Shown here: in pieces, positions 1 through 9,244 of the stretch
How the letters are laid out: every line of letters begins with the position of its first letter
Position numbering within the stretch: position 1 is the stretch's first letter
Source of the DNA: Empedobacter tilapiae
GTDB taxonomy: Bacteria > Bacteroidota > Bacteroidia > Flavobacteriales > Weeksellaceae
Assembly: GCF_004785645.1 (NCBI RefSeq)
Contig: NZ_SRPE01000006.1
Location: forward strand, 62,001-126,000
Length of the DNA: 64,000 nucleotides
Direction of reading: 5' to 3'
Notes under the pieces: model-generated
Databases searched by the model: none
Told to the model about the DNA's origin: nothing
The model's input: the letters and a program-made list of their open reading frames with translations, nothing else
Program-made: the position numbers and the translations under genes

Positions 1-1678
1 TCAAGACGCGCAAACTATAGATCTCTGGCTCCAATTGATAATCGATGAGTGTTGAATAACTACTTTGTTCAGGATTCATGACGATAATAGGAATTGTAAT
101 TCCAGCTTCGCGCAATTCTTTTCCTTCATCTGCAATTGCAACTCCTAAGAAATCGACACCGTTATTTTGTAAGGTATTTGCCACTTCAAAACTTCCTGTT
201 CCATAACTATTCGCTTTCACCATACACATCAATTTTGTAGTAGGTTTTAACAATGAACGGTATACATTTATATTCTCGATAAGGTGTTGTAAATTAATTT
301 CGAGAACAGAATCGTTGGAACGTGTTTCTAATTCATTCGAAATTTTTTCTAATTTGAAAGGACGAGCACCTTTTAATAAAATAGCTTCGTTGTCGACATG
401 TTGATGTTTGAATTGTTCTAAGAATTCTTCAGTCGAATTGAACGAACGAACATATGATTCAAATAAATGTTTGAACTGAGAAATTTTTTCTCCGATTAAA
501 ACGATTTCATCAAAATGATAAGGGTTGACTAAATCGGCTGCTTGTTGATATAAATCTTCGTCAGATAAGTTACTTTGTAAAATATCCGTCAACACCAACG
601 ATTTTTTGTCGCGCGGTTGTTGATTTAACACATTTAAACCAATTTTTAATGAATTTAGATCAGAATTGAAGGTATCATTAATTAAAATTGAATGATTAAT
701 CGCTTCTTTAATTTCCAAACGCATTTCGATTGGTAGAAGTTGATTAAATTCGTTTTTAAGTTGCTTGTAATCAATATTTAAACTAATTAAAGTCGTTAAG
801 CAAATTAAACTATTTTTAATCGAAGCATCATCGATAAAAGGAATTGAATAGGTGAATTCTTCTTGATTATGTAAAATAGAAATTTGTGTATTGGTCTGAT
901 TACTTTGTATTTGCTTGATCTGTACGGAGGCAGAATTAGAGTAACCGTACGTGTATTTATCAATTTTTGCTAAATGTGGATTTTCTAGAATAGCTTGATG
1001 AACTTTTTCATTCTCGATATTGAAAACTAATTTATCAACATGAGAAAATAGTTTCAGTTTTTCCTGAATCAATTCATCTTGATTTTCGAAATTTTCTAAA
1101 TGCGCTTCTCCTATTTTTGTCAACACACCAATTGTTGGTTGAATAATTTCTTCGAGATTTTGCATTTCATTTGGCATCGAAATTCCAGCTTCGAAAATAC
1201 CCAAATCGTTTTTCTCTTCCATTTGCAATATAGAAAGTGCTGCTCCGAATTGAGAATTGTAACTTTTTGGACTACGAACAATCGAGAATTTTTTCCATAA
1301 CAATTGATTCAACCATTCCTTTACGATTGTTTTTCCATTGGAACCGGTAATTCCTATTACAGGAAAATGAAATTGTTTACGATGAATTTTTGCCCAATTT
1401 TGTAAAGCAAGTAGAGGATTTTCGACCTCTATAAAATTTGCATTAGGAAAATTAATCAATGCTTTTTCCACGACAAAATTTCGAATTCCTCTCTGATAAG
1501 CATCTTGCAAATACAAGTGTCCATCTTTTTGGTTTCCTTGAAAAGCAAAGAAAATTCCGTGAGCTGGATTGACAATCATACGAGAATCAAAAAAAATTTG
1601 ATCAATGATTTCATTCCCATTTCCAATCAAAGTACCATTAATGATACTCGAAATTTGATTTAGATTATACGTTTTCAA
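1..1678 (-). CDS. murF-alr: Bifunctional MurF ligase / alanine racemase (fusion), C-terminus cut by window edge
   Basis: The N-terminal part is UDP-N-acetylmuramoyl-tripeptide:D-alanyl-D-alanine ligase, the last cytoplasmic ligase step of the peptidoglycan precursor; the ATP loop GITGSNGKT is encoded near 1335-1365. About 450 residues in, the same frame continues into a PLP-dependent alanine racemase: [10 protein letters not shown], encoded near 190-230, contains the PLP lysine. About 559 codons are visible and the rest of the racemase lies beyond base 1. The fused arrangement is common in Bacteroidota. No ATG is available after the in-frame stop upstream; the likely start is TTG at 1678, which overlaps the end of tdk by 14 bp and suggests coupled translation. 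Confidence 0.93.
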   Translation of the reverse strand, partial: MKTYNLNQISSIINGTLIGNGNEIIDQIFFDSRMIVNPAHGIFFAFQGNQKDGHLYLQDAYQRGIRNFVVEKALINFPNANFIEVENPLLALQNWAKIHRKQFHFPVIGITGSNGKTIVKEWLNQLLWKKFSIVRSPKSYNSQFGAALSILQMEEKNDLGIFEAGISMPNEMQNLEEIIQPTIGVLTKIGEAHLENFENQDELIQEKLKLFSHVDKLVFNIENEKVHQAILENPHLAKIDKYTYGYSNSASVQIKQIQSNQTNTQISILHNQEEFTYSIPFIDDASIKNSLICLTTLISLNIDYKQLKNEFNQLLPIEMRLEIKEAINHSILINDTFNSDLNSLKIGLNVLNQQPRDKKSLVLTDILQSNLSDEDLYQQAADLVNPYHFDEIVLIGEKISQFKHLFESYVRSFNSTEEFLEQFKHQHVDNEAILLKGARPFKLEKISNELETRSNDSVLEINLQHLIENINVYRSLLKPTTKLMCMVKANSYGTGSFEVANTLQNNGVDFLGVAIADEGKELREAGITIPIIVMNPEQSSYSTLIDYQLEPEIYSLRVL

Positions 1679-2261
1679 CTTTTTGTTTGTTATATTCTTC
1701 CCAAAAAGCAGCTCGGCTTAATGGTTCGTATTCAGATGTCTCGCCTAATTCTACAAGACGATCACTATCTATTTTTCTATGTGAATAGTTTGCCAAATTT
1801 CCTGTACGAACACAAATGGCATGAACTTTTGTTATATATTCTGCAGTAGCTAATAAATTAGGCATTGGACCAAAAGGGCGACCTTTAAAATCCATATCTA
1901 GACCAGCAACAATAACCCGTTTTCCTTGATTTGCTAGCTCATTTGCAACATCTACAATTCCTTCATCAAAAAATTGTGCTTCATCAATTCCTACAACATC
2001 GCAATCATCAGCTAATAATAAAATTGCCGAAGAATATTCGACAGGTGTCGATGTAATTGAATTCTGGTTGTGCGAAACGACTTCTCGATCTGCATAACGT
2101 GTATCTATTGTAGGTTTGAAAATTTCGACACGTTGTTTGGCAAATTCCGCTCGTTTTAGGCGTCGGATTAGTTCTTCGGTTTTACCAGAAAACATTGAGC
2201 CACAGATGACTTCTATCCATCCACTTTTTTTGTTATGATTAAAGGTATTTTCGAGGAACAT
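1665..2261 (-). CDS. tdk: Thymidine kinase (type II)
   Basis: Phosphorylates deoxythymidine with ATP in the pyrimidine salvage pathway; cytosolic. The P-loop GSMFSGKT lies at residues 21-28, the Walker B/catalytic segment GIDEAQ at 91-96 with Glu94 as the expected base, and the lasso/thymidine-binding region follows around residues 145-180. At 198 aa it has the usual family length. The two CxxC zinc pairs of many type II kinases are mostly missing: only Cys150 remains of the first pair, and the C-terminal segment reads YEPLSR where others have Cys. This looks like a lineage trait rather than damage. The gene heads a small minus-strand unit with the overlapping murF-alr. Confidence 0.95.
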   Translation of the reverse strand: MFLENTFNHNKKSGWIEVICGSMFSGKTEELIRRLKRAEFAKQRVEIFKPTIDTRYADREVVSHNQNSITSTPVEYSSAILLLADDCDVVGIDEAQFFDEGIVDVANELANQGKRVIVAGLDMDFKGRPFGPMPNLLATAEYITKVHAICVRTGNLANYSHRKIDSDRLVELGETSEYEPLSRAAFWEEYNKQKVENV

Positions 2262-2292
2262 AGTTCAGATAATTTAGTTTAAAATGTGAAAA

Positions 2293-2300
2293 CAAATTTA
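2293..2300 (-). promoter_or_regulatory. Putative -7 box for tdk-murF/alr
   Basis: On the minus strand this reads TAAATTTG, a match to the Bacteroidota -7 consensus TAnnTTTG, about 32 bp upstream of the tdk ATG. I see no good -33 TTTG at the expected distance, so this is a candidate only. Confidence 0.5.
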
Positions 2301-2359
2301 CGGAATAAATTAGTTGAATGAAGTAAAAAATTAAATGAAGATAGAGATATAAGAAAAAA

Positions 2360-2387
2360 GGTCAAGTAACAATATTGTTACTTGACC
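2360..2387. terminator. Perfect 28-bp palindrome, probable terminator for leftward transcription
   Basis: GGTCAAGTAACAAT is followed directly by its exact reverse complement, able to fold as a 12-bp stem with a 4-nt ATAT loop. An A-rich tract precedes it on the plus strand, so the T-tract of a Rho-independent terminator is present only for transcripts running leftwards. The nearest gene to the right on the minus strand ends at 5506 and has its own terminator, so the hairpin has no obvious client. The rest of 2262-2459 holds only the tdk promoter candidate; I see no gene there. Confidence 0.6.
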
Positions 2388-2459
2388 TAAATAAGTATTA
2401 ATGATTAAGAATTAGGTAAGTTATTTTTTAATAATTGTTTTTTCGTGGATTGTACCCAA

Positions 2460-2816
2460 ATCATCAACAAATTTGAATTAATTATCTATCCTAATGAGGC
2501 TTTTATTTTTTGGACGAAGAACAAAAAATACACCTTTATAGAATTTTACAGGAAATCTTTCATAATATAGAAAAACATGCCGATGCTCAATGTTACAATA
2601 ACTGCGACAAAACATGAAATGATGTTTAGTTTAATTATAGAAGATGATGGAAAAGGATTTGAAGAAAAAGAGACAAAACAAGGGATAGGAATTGTAAACA
2701 TTAATGAGCGAATAGAACTTATTGGAGGGACTTTTACAATAGATTCAGTGTTAGGAAATGGAACAACAATAATTATAGAGTTAGATGGAGAAAAAGATAA
2801 GAACAGGATTGATTGA
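2460..2816 (+). pseudogene. Remnant of a NarL-partner (DesK-like) sensor histidine kinase
   Basis: Only the C-terminal ATPase region of a sensor kinase is recognisable, and it is split across reading frames. One frame carries a piece ending in PNEAF; another, from about 2510, carries the N-box segment LYRILQEIFHN and IEKHADAQ; the first frame resumes at about 2580 with NVTITA, the G1-box EDDGKGF, GIGIVNI and the C-terminal GNGTTIIIEL. Joining them needs two indels, and the sensor and dimerisation domains are absent. The end overlaps the following response regulator remnant by 32 bp, as expected for a former operon. I infer a degraded two-component kinase with no function. Confidence 0.75.
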
Positions 2817-3386
2817 CGATCATCAACTTTTTTTAGATGGTTTAAAAAGGCTAATAGAGCAAGAGAATGATTTCAAAATAGTTTATTCAACAACAAAAGC
2901 GATTAATCTACTCGATAAACTAAATGATCTTTTTATTGACATTTTGATTGTTGATATTTCTATGCCCGATGTAAATGGATTGGGATTAATACATAAAATT
3001 AAGAACCATAGGTTTATAGGGAAAATAATTGTTCTTAGTTCTTATGCGAATAATATAGATAAGTCATGTGTAGATGCTGTATTGTTGAAGGAAGTTGCTA
3101 AAAATGAGTTATTTGATACAATAAGATCCGTGCATTATGAAACATATAAAAAGAAAGATCGTTTGTTGGACTCTAGCATTATTTATTTTTTTTTTTGAGT
3201 AAAAGAGAAAAAGAAATTGTTAATCTAATTGCAGTAAGTTTTACAGTAAACGAAATAGCACATAAAACAATTTTGAGTAAACATACTATAGATACTCATA
3301 AGAAAAATATATTTTTAAAACTTGAAGTTTTAAATAATGCAGAACTCACAAAGAAAGCAATGATGTTAGAAATTATTCAATTATAA
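2785..3386 (+). pseudogene. Frameshifted NarL/LuxR-type response regulator
   Basis: The first part (2785-3198) is a receiver domain: acidic pocket DDHQLFLDG near the start, phosphoacceptor segment DISMPDVNG, and a conserved LLKE. The second part (from about 3195) is a LuxR-type helix-turn-helix, SKREKEIV through EIAHKTILSKHTIDTH. The two are in different frames, separated by a run of 11 T at 3186-3196 that ends the receiver in YFFF and a stop. Removing one T, or adding two, would rejoin a normal-length (about 200 aa) regulator. A few residues also appear to be missing after YANNIDK. With the broken kinase next to it, true decay is more likely than phase variation, but the homopolymer leaves slippage open. 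Confidence 0.8.
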
Positions 3387-3458
3387 TTTATACAATAAAA
3401 TTTATAAGAAAATCAATTCTTTTTCGTTGTAGAGTAAAAAAATATTTAATTGTAATTA

Positions 3459-4034
3459 ATGGGTATGAAAAAAAAATTATTAAGCATTCTGTTTATTTCT
3501 TTATTTTTAACATTATCATCTTGTGGAGATAAAAAAGGAGGAAGGAATGACTTGTCTGAAAAAGAGAAAACCGAAAATGGAGATTCAAAAGGATTAGTTA
3601 TTATTTTAGAAGGAGTATTTCCTACGAATGATATGTATCAACTTTTCTATAGTAATAGCAATACATTTTCTGAAGATAAATCAGTTCGTGTTCCTATATA
3701 TGGGCAAACAGTTATGCAATCAGTTGTTATTGAATTACCAGAAGGTGTAAAACCTCAAAATTTAAGACTTGATTATGGAGCAAATGTTGAACAAACAGGA
3801 ATCTCCATTAAAAATGTTGAATTTTTATATAATGATAATAAGTTTAACATTAGTCATGAAGATTTTTATGGAAAATATTTTAGAGATGGACAAGGAACAT
3901 CTTTCAATCCTATTAAATTAACAATAGAATTGAGACCTAATGCTGATGGTAATTTTGATCCATATGCATTGAGTACGGATGAGTTAAAGAAAAGTTTGAA
4001 TAAAATTTATAACAAATCAAAAGAAGAAAAATAG
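3459..4034 (+). CDS. Predicted lipoprotein of unknown function
   Basis: 191 aa with a lipoprotein signal peptide: a lysine-rich start, a hydrophobic core and a lipobox LSSC with the lipidated Cys near residue 22, followed by a charged linker rich in Lys, Glu and Asp. The mature part is predicted soluble, rich in beta-forming segments, and ends in a lysine-rich tail. I recognise no family. The ATG at 3459 was used; the ATG two codons on (3465), giving MKKKLL, is equally plausible. The start region contains a run of nine A that could slip. It stands between the decayed two-component genes and the polysaccharide locus, 27 bp before the sugar transferase gene, so co-transcription with that gene is likely. 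Confidence 0.75.
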   Translation: MGMKKKLLSILFISLFLTLSSCGDKKGGRNDLSEKEKTENGDSKGLVIILEGVFPTNDMYQLFYSNSNTFSEDKSVRVPIYGQTVMQSVVIELPEGVKPQNLRLDYGANVEQTGISIKNVEFLYNDNKFNISHEDFYGKYFRDGQGTSFNPIKLTIELRPNADGNFDPYALSTDELKKSLNKIYNKSKEEK

Positions 4035-4061
4035 AACACTTCTTCTACTTTAATTAATGAA

Positions 4062-5489
4062 ATGCAACAAAAGAGATATGTAAAAATTTACTTTTTTCAA
4101 GAGTTTTTAGATACAATATTATTGATTTTTTTCTTTTTCATTTTTTTGAAATTGCAATATCAATATTTTTGGACAGAAGACTATCCTTTAGAAAAGATAC
4201 CTACTTATTTTGAGTTATTTAAAGCTCATTATAAGGCATTATTATTGTTTGTTGTTATATGGTTTTTGATTGCCAATAATGTTTCTTTGTATAAGGTATA
4301 TAGAAGATTAAAATTTGTAGACATTATAAAAAAATTAATTTATCAAATTTTATTTTTTTCTATTGTCGTATTTGCGATATCTGGCTTGAAATCATCTGAT
4401 TTATTTTCACCGCAATTAGGAATTACTTATATTTTATTACTTTTTTTGGTGGGTTTACTCACTCGTCTTTCAATTTTTATTTATTATCGAAATCTACATT
4501 TAAAAGGTCAAGATTTAACAAATATTTTGATTATTGATGAGAATGATAACACGAATAAATTTATCAATTTATTAAAGGAACGAAAGGATTTAGGTATATC
4601 TCTGTTTGATAAAATTGGAAAAGAGGAGATTGATTTTACGAAAGGATTATTAAAAATACAAGGCATAGATTTCCGACAGTTTATCTCGGAAAATAAAATT
4701 AATAAGATTTTTATTTCACAAAAAGGAGAGATAAGCAAGGATTTAATTTATGAAATTGTAAGTCTATCAGAAACGAATCTTATTAATGTGTCATATATTC
4801 CTGATTCAATTTATAATGGAATTACAGAACTAAAAGTAGTATACATCGATACTTTACCCATATTTGAAGTAAAAAGATTTCCTTTAGATTTGAAATTTAA
4901 TCAGTTAATTAAGAATTTGTTTGATGTTATTTTTGCTTCTTTGGTTTGTGTTTTTTTATTAAGTTGGTTGTTTCCGATTATTGCTTTGCTAATTTATATT
5001 GATTCGAAAGGCGCAATCTTATTTGTTCAAAAAAGAAATGGATTGAATGGGGTTGAATTTGATTGTTATAAATTCAGAACAATGATGGATTCTAAATATA
5101 ACTCTATAAAAGCTACAGAAAGAAATGATCCTCGTGTAACTCGTATTGGAAAGTTTTTGCGTAAAACAAGTTTAGACGAATTACCTCAATTTATCAATGT
5201 ATTGAAAGGAGAAATGTCTATTGTAGGTCCTCGACCACATATGATTTCTCAAGATCATTATTACAGAGATATCATTAATCGTTATAACATTCGACATTAC
5301 GTAAAACCAGGCATTACAGGGTTATCTCAAGTTAAAGGCTATAGAGGTGCTATAGATTCTGATGAAGATATGGAAAAACGTATTAGAACAGATGTATATT
5401 ACGTTCGGAATTGGTCTTATTTACTTGATATACAAATTGTGTATCAAACGATAATGTTAGTAGTGAGAGGTGATGAAAATGCTATATAA
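4062..5489 (+). CDS. Polyprenyl-phosphate sugar-1-phosphate transferase (initiating exopolysaccharide/O-antigen enzyme)
   Basis: 475 aa member of the WbaP/WcaJ class. The N-terminal half has about four transmembrane segments and a cytosolic Rossmann-like region, then another membrane segment near residue 290-310 and the C-terminal catalytic domain: KRNGLNG, YKFRTM, RKTSLDELPQF, the signature KGEMSIVGPRP and VKPGITGLSQVKG. It transfers a sugar-1-phosphate, often glucose or galactose, to undecaprenyl phosphate and so starts a repeat unit on the inner face of the inner membrane. It faces and converges with the minus-strand glycan operon and shares a terminator with it. The exact sugar cannot be told from sequence. 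Confidence 0.9.
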   Translation: MQQKRYVKIYFFQEFLDTILLIFFFFIFLKLQYQYFWTEDYPLEKIPTYFELFKAHYKALLLFVVIWFLIANNVSLYKVYRRLKFVDIIKKLIYQILFFSIVVFAISGLKSSDLFSPQLGITYILLLFLVGLLTRLSIFIYYRNLHLKGQDLTNILIIDENDNTNKFINLLKERKDLGISLFDKIGKEEIDFTKGLLKIQGIDFRQFISENKINKIFISQKGEISKDLIYEIVSLSETNLINVSYIPDSIYNGITELKVVYIDTLPIFEVKRFPLDLKFNQLIKNLFDVIFASLVCVFLLSWLFPIIALLIYIDSKGAILFVQKRNGLNGVEFDCYKFRTMMDSKYNSIKATERNDPRVTRIGKFLRKTSLDELPQFINVLKGEMSIVGPRPHMISQDHYYRDIINRYNIRHYVKPGITGLSQVKGYRGAIDSDEDMEKRIRTDVYYVRNWSYLLDIQIVYQTIMLVVRGDENAI

Positions 5490-5491
5490 AT

Positions 5492-5522
5492 AAAAGAACA
5501 TCTTGTTATTGGATGTTCTTTT
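5492..5522. terminator. Bidirectional terminator between convergent genes
   Basis: An 11-bp inverted repeat AAAAGAACATC / GATGTTCTTTT with a 9-nt loop lies between the stops of the sugar transferase and the opposing membrane protein gene. It carries A on one side and T on the other, so it can act in both directions. Confidence 0.85.
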
Positions 5523-6756
5523 TATTTTGTAAAGTATTATGAAAAATACAGTACAATAGTATAAAAAATACGATTCCTCGTTGACGATGAAACAAAGATT
5601 CGGTAAACATTATAGAGGTTGTGAGAATGGTAAAAAACAAAAATATAAAATCACGATTTTTAATCGCTTTTACCCAATTAAAAATAACCATTAAGCTTAA
5701 TAATATAAATCCAATTATGCCCAATTCTGAAAAAGATTGAATGTATTGGTTATGGAAGTTTAAAGTCCCATAATAATCTATTAATTTATTCATCTTTTGT
5801 TTTTCAATTATCTTATCTTGAGATGCAGAAGCTCCATAACCTGTCCAAAAAATATGATCTTCGTTTAAAAACTCTTTAAAAAGTCGGATTTGATACAATC
5901 TGAAAGCTGTTCCATTAAAATAATATTGTGGTCCAAAAGAATCTTGTTCCCAAGCATTTTCAATAGAAACATTAATAATACCATTTTCTAATTTCACATT
6001 TTCGGTCGTATTTTGGATTTCTAAATCAAAACGTTCTTTTATTTTTGAGCCTAAAGGAATCATTAAGATAAAAAACACAGCTAAAATAAGTAGGATGTTT
6101 TTCTTTTTTAAGATTGATTTATTATAGCAGAAACTGACTATTATTCCTAAAATTGTAATTATAATAACATTTTTTGACGATAATAAGATAAGAAATGCAA
6201 AAAGTAGAAATACAGCTAAAAAGTCATACCATTGCTTATTTTTTTTTATAAATAGATTAATAAACGCAAATGAAATAAACAACGAAATGTAAATAGCATT
6301 TACCTCTAATGTAACTAAATCGTGATAGAAAAAATAGTGAGATTCACCAGTTTTGATAAATCTATATAAAGCTCTTAGAAGATAAAAAATAGTTGCGATA
6401 GTCATTAAATAACTATAGTTATTAAAAATAGCTTGTCTTTTTTCAATCTTGAGTTTTGGTAAAAACGAAAATAAGATTGGTAAAGCTAAAAAGAATAATC
6501 CTTTTGAAAGATATTTACTCGTTTCCTTCGCTTCTATTGTCCAACTTAAAGATCCTACGCAAAGGAAATAATATACTACAGGTATAAGTAATGCATAAGA
6601 AAACTTGAAATGGAGCTGTTTATAATTTAGTATAACGGCCAATACCAATAATCCAAAAGCAATATTGATAAAAGCAAATGGTAGAGGAAGTGATGCTAAT
6701 AATAATGTTATCGATAAACCTATTAATTTTTGATTGGACTGTATTAATTTGTTCAT
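5506..6756 (-). CDS. O-antigen ligase/polymerase family membrane protein (WaaL/Wzy-like)
   Basis: 416 aa with about eleven hydrophobic segments and one long periplasmic loop (roughly residues 215-325) ending in NFHNQYIQSFSELGIIGF, the pattern of the Wzy_C/O-antigen ligase superfamily. Members either join repeat units into polymer or transfer the finished glycan to lipid A-core or protein. As the operon also has another Wzy-like protein (12219-13463), this one may be the ligase; sequence alone does not decide it. It is the last gene of the minus-strand operon, 5 bp after the DUF6311-like gene, and ends at the shared terminator. Confidence 0.8.
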   Translation of the reverse strand: MNKLIQSNQKLIGLSITLLLASLPLPFAFINIAFGLLVLAVILNYKQLHFKFSYALLIPVVYYFLCVGSLSWTIEAKETSKYLSKGLFFLALPILFSFLPKLKIEKRQAIFNNYSYLMTIATIFYLLRALYRFIKTGESHYFFYHDLVTLEVNAIYISLFISFAFINLFIKKNKQWYDFLAVFLLFAFLILLSSKNVIIITILGIIVSFCYNKSILKKKNILLILAVFFILMIPLGSKIKERFDLEIQNTTENVKLENGIINVSIENAWEQDSFGPQYYFNGTAFRLYQIRLFKEFLNEDHIFWTGYGASASQDKIIEKQKMNKLIDYYGTLNFHNQYIQSFSELGIIGFILLSLMVIFNWVKAIKNRDFIFLFFTILTTSIMFTESLFHRQRGIVFFILLYCIFHNTLQNKKNIQ

Positions 6757-6761
6757 TTCTA

Positions 6762-9242
6762 TTATTTAATTGTAAATGTTTTATCGCTCATTTGAGTAAA
6801 AGTTTTATCATCTTTTGTTAATCTTATACCTATTTTATAGTCACCTTTAGGTAAATCATCTATATAGAAGTTTACAATAAAACCGCTATAATTTGCATTT
6901 TTAAGATTTCTATTTAAACTTACAACATCATCTCTTTTGTATGGATTAGTATTTATTTTATAGAATGTTTTGTCTTTTAAAAGGATAATTTCTTTTTTAA
7001 CATTTTCATTGTCAATAGATTCATTTGCGGACCATCCAAAGATCATGACAATATTTTTCTTTATTTCAATTTTATCTATACTTAAGAAAAAAGGGTCTGT
7101 TGATAAATTAACTTGCGTAAGCTTAGGATTTTCTATTGCATTATTCCCGATTGTAATCAATTGATCTGTCTCAACATATTTTTTTAAACCAGTAGCTGTT
7201 TTAATTAATATTCCATAATTAACAGATATTCCTTTAGACAAATTTTTTGTTAGAATAATAGATTCAAAACCAGCATTTTCTAGATTTTTATTATTATACT
7301 TTAGACCGATATCATTTCTTAAGTAATTATCAGTTTTTGAAATATAAAAGTCATTTTTATCCCTCAAAACGATATATATAGAATCTTTCATGTTGTTGTT
7401 AGATTGTTTGTCTACAACCCATCCTTTTAAATTAATGAAATTTGTATTAGGTTCTAAGTATTCAAAATAATAATCAATATCATCTTTAACAGGAACAAAA
7501 GTTTCTTTTGTTTTTATAAATGTATTAGGTTTTAATTTAGTTAATGCTTTATCAAGTCTATTTTTATCCTCAATAGATTGAGAAATATTGATATGTTTAT
7601 TTGCAGGATAAATAACAAAATAATTATCTATTATTACAATTTTTACACTTTTTGAAAGTATTGGAATAATAAAGTTTTTAAGATTCTCCTCACTTGTGAT
7701 ATAAACTGAGTTAGGTTCTAATTTATTATTATATAAATTTGAGATTACTTTATTTTTAAATTCGGTTTCACCTTCTGTATTTGTTCTTGCAACATAGGCA
7801 TTGGTTATAGTTTTGTTATTTTTAGCTGCAAGATATCCAAAGTCTTGATAATCGTAATGATTTAGAGTTTTCCATTCATAAATAGGAAAAGGAATGATAT
7901 GGTCAAATTCTTTGAAAACTTGAGTCCATTTTTCTTCTGTTAATGGAGGCTGATATCCACCATTTTTTAAGTTTCTAAAAGTAAATAATGTTTTTGTATC
8001 GTATAGTTGTATACATAATAAAATAGAAAATGTAACAATCTTTACTACATTGTTGATTTTAGATTTTGCAAATATGATTAATATGCTTAGAAATACAGTA
8101 TAATATAATAACCAAATAAATCTTGAAGTAGCTCTAAAAATATTTCCTAATTTTATAAAAATATCAGGAATTGGATATGTAAAAATTTCTTTATCATTAT
8201 AGGTAATATTATTCGTTATTCCGAATAAAGTTAGAGGGATTAGCCATAATAGAAAAAGATAAAAACTCTTTTTATTGTTTTCATTAATTTTACTTATACT
8301 AATTCTGTATACAAGTAAGATTATAGAAAAAGGAATTAAAATTAACATGCCTAAGCCTAAGTAGGAGTATCCTTCATACTGTGCAGGATTGACTTGTTTT
8401 AGCTGAGGTAAAAATGTAGAGAAACCATCTGGATTAAAGAATGAATTAAAATTCCAACTATATAAGCCATATCCATTATTTACTTCAGAATTTGAATTTC
8501 CAATTAACCCTACAATATACCAATTAATAATTAGTAAGGTGAATGTTATTAATGTTGTTATTAAAGCCTTTTTAATTGAAATTGATTTATATACGAAGAA
8601 ATTTTTGAAAGGAAGGATAATTGCAAATCCAGCAACAATGAATGTTAAATATGGATGAATTAATCCACTCAAAAGAATTAAAATACTCTGTTTAAAGGAT
8701 AATGAGAAAGCTTCTTTATTAGAATGAGGCTCTTTTATATACAAATATATTGAAGCTAATATCAACCATTGAGCACATAAAGCAGGGTGTAAACCTCTAT
8801 AGATAAGTACGGGATTTGTTATTACAAATAGAACTAAAATAAAATTAAGAACAATATTTATGTTTAAATACTTGAAAATCTTATAAGCAAAAACCCCATT
8901 AAGTATAAAGCAACTTAATAACCATATTCCAAAGTACTGAAAGTCATTTCCTAAAACAGGAGAAAATAATTTAAAAATTAATGCTAATAAAGGTATAGAA
9001 TCTGTTAATCCTACGTTAGTTCCCATAGGATAATACCAATCGCTAATTGTACCTAAAGGAAAAGTCCAATTACTATTTCTATAAAAAGCCCAACCAAGAT
9101 AGTGCTGCCCCCAATCATGTCTCGCATTCAATAACCATCCAACATTACTAGGTAATAATGTATGAAAACCATAAGTAAAAATGTAAACAATAAGGGATAA
9201 TATAATGATTAATATATAAGGATAATAAGTTTTATTAGTCAT
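6762..9242 (-). CDS. DUF6311-like polytopic membrane protein (probable GT-C glycosyltransferase)
   Basis: 826 aa. The first about 420 residues hold around ten transmembrane segments; the rest is a periplasmic, beta-rich soluble region. The first external loop has DWGQHYLGWAFYR and, after FPLGTISDWYYPMGTN, the segment LTDSIPLLALIFKLF, which I recognise as typical of DUF6311. The acidic residues in the first loop and the overall topology resemble GT-C enzymes, which use polyprenyl-phosphate sugars as donors on the outer face of the membrane. The ALG5-like GT2 encoded just upstream, 2 bp away, would be a fitting source of that donor. No activity is shown; function is inferred from topology and context. 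Confidence 0.72.
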   Translation of the reverse strand: MTNKTYYPYILIIILSLIVYIFTYGFHTLLPSNVGWLLNARHDWGQHYLGWAFYRNSNWTFPLGTISDWYYPMGTNVGLTDSIPLLALIFKLFSPVLGNDFQYFGIWLLSCFILNGVFAYKIFKYLNINIVLNFILVLFVITNPVLIYRGLHPALCAQWLILASIYLYIKEPHSNKEAFSLSFKQSILILLSGLIHPYLTFIVAGFAIILPFKNFFVYKSISIKKALITTLITFTLLIINWYIVGLIGNSNSEVNNGYGLYSWNFNSFFNPDGFSTFLPQLKQVNPAQYEGYSYLGLGMLILIPFSIILLVYRISISKINENNKKSFYLFLLWLIPLTLFGITNNITYNDKEIFTYPIPDIFIKLGNIFRATSRFIWLLYYTVFLSILIIFAKSKINNVVKIVTFSILLCIQLYDTKTLFTFRNLKNGGYQPPLTEEKWTQVFKEFDHIIPFPIYEWKTLNHYDYQDFGYLAAKNNKTITNAYVARTNTEGETEFKNKVISNLYNNKLEPNSVYITSEENLKNFIIPILSKSVKIVIIDNYFVIYPANKHINISQSIEDKNRLDKALTKLKPNTFIKTKETFVPVKDDIDYYFEYLEPNTNFINLKGWVVDKQSNNNMKDSIYIVLRDKNDFYISKTDNYLRNDIGLKYNNKNLENAGFESIILTKNLSKGISVNYGILIKTATGLKKYVETDQLITIGNNAIENPKLTQVNLSTDPFFLSIDKIEIKKNIVMIFGWSANESIDNENVKKEIILLKDKTFYKINTNPYKRDDVVSLNRNLKNANYSGFIVNFYIDDLPKGDYKIGIRLTKDDKTFTQMSDKTFTIK

Positions 9243-9244
9243 AA

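Noticed and set aside
3186-3196. Programmed frameshifting in the response regulator
   Set aside because: A T11 run alone could slip, but the neighbouring kinase is clearly broken, so I favour a pseudogene.
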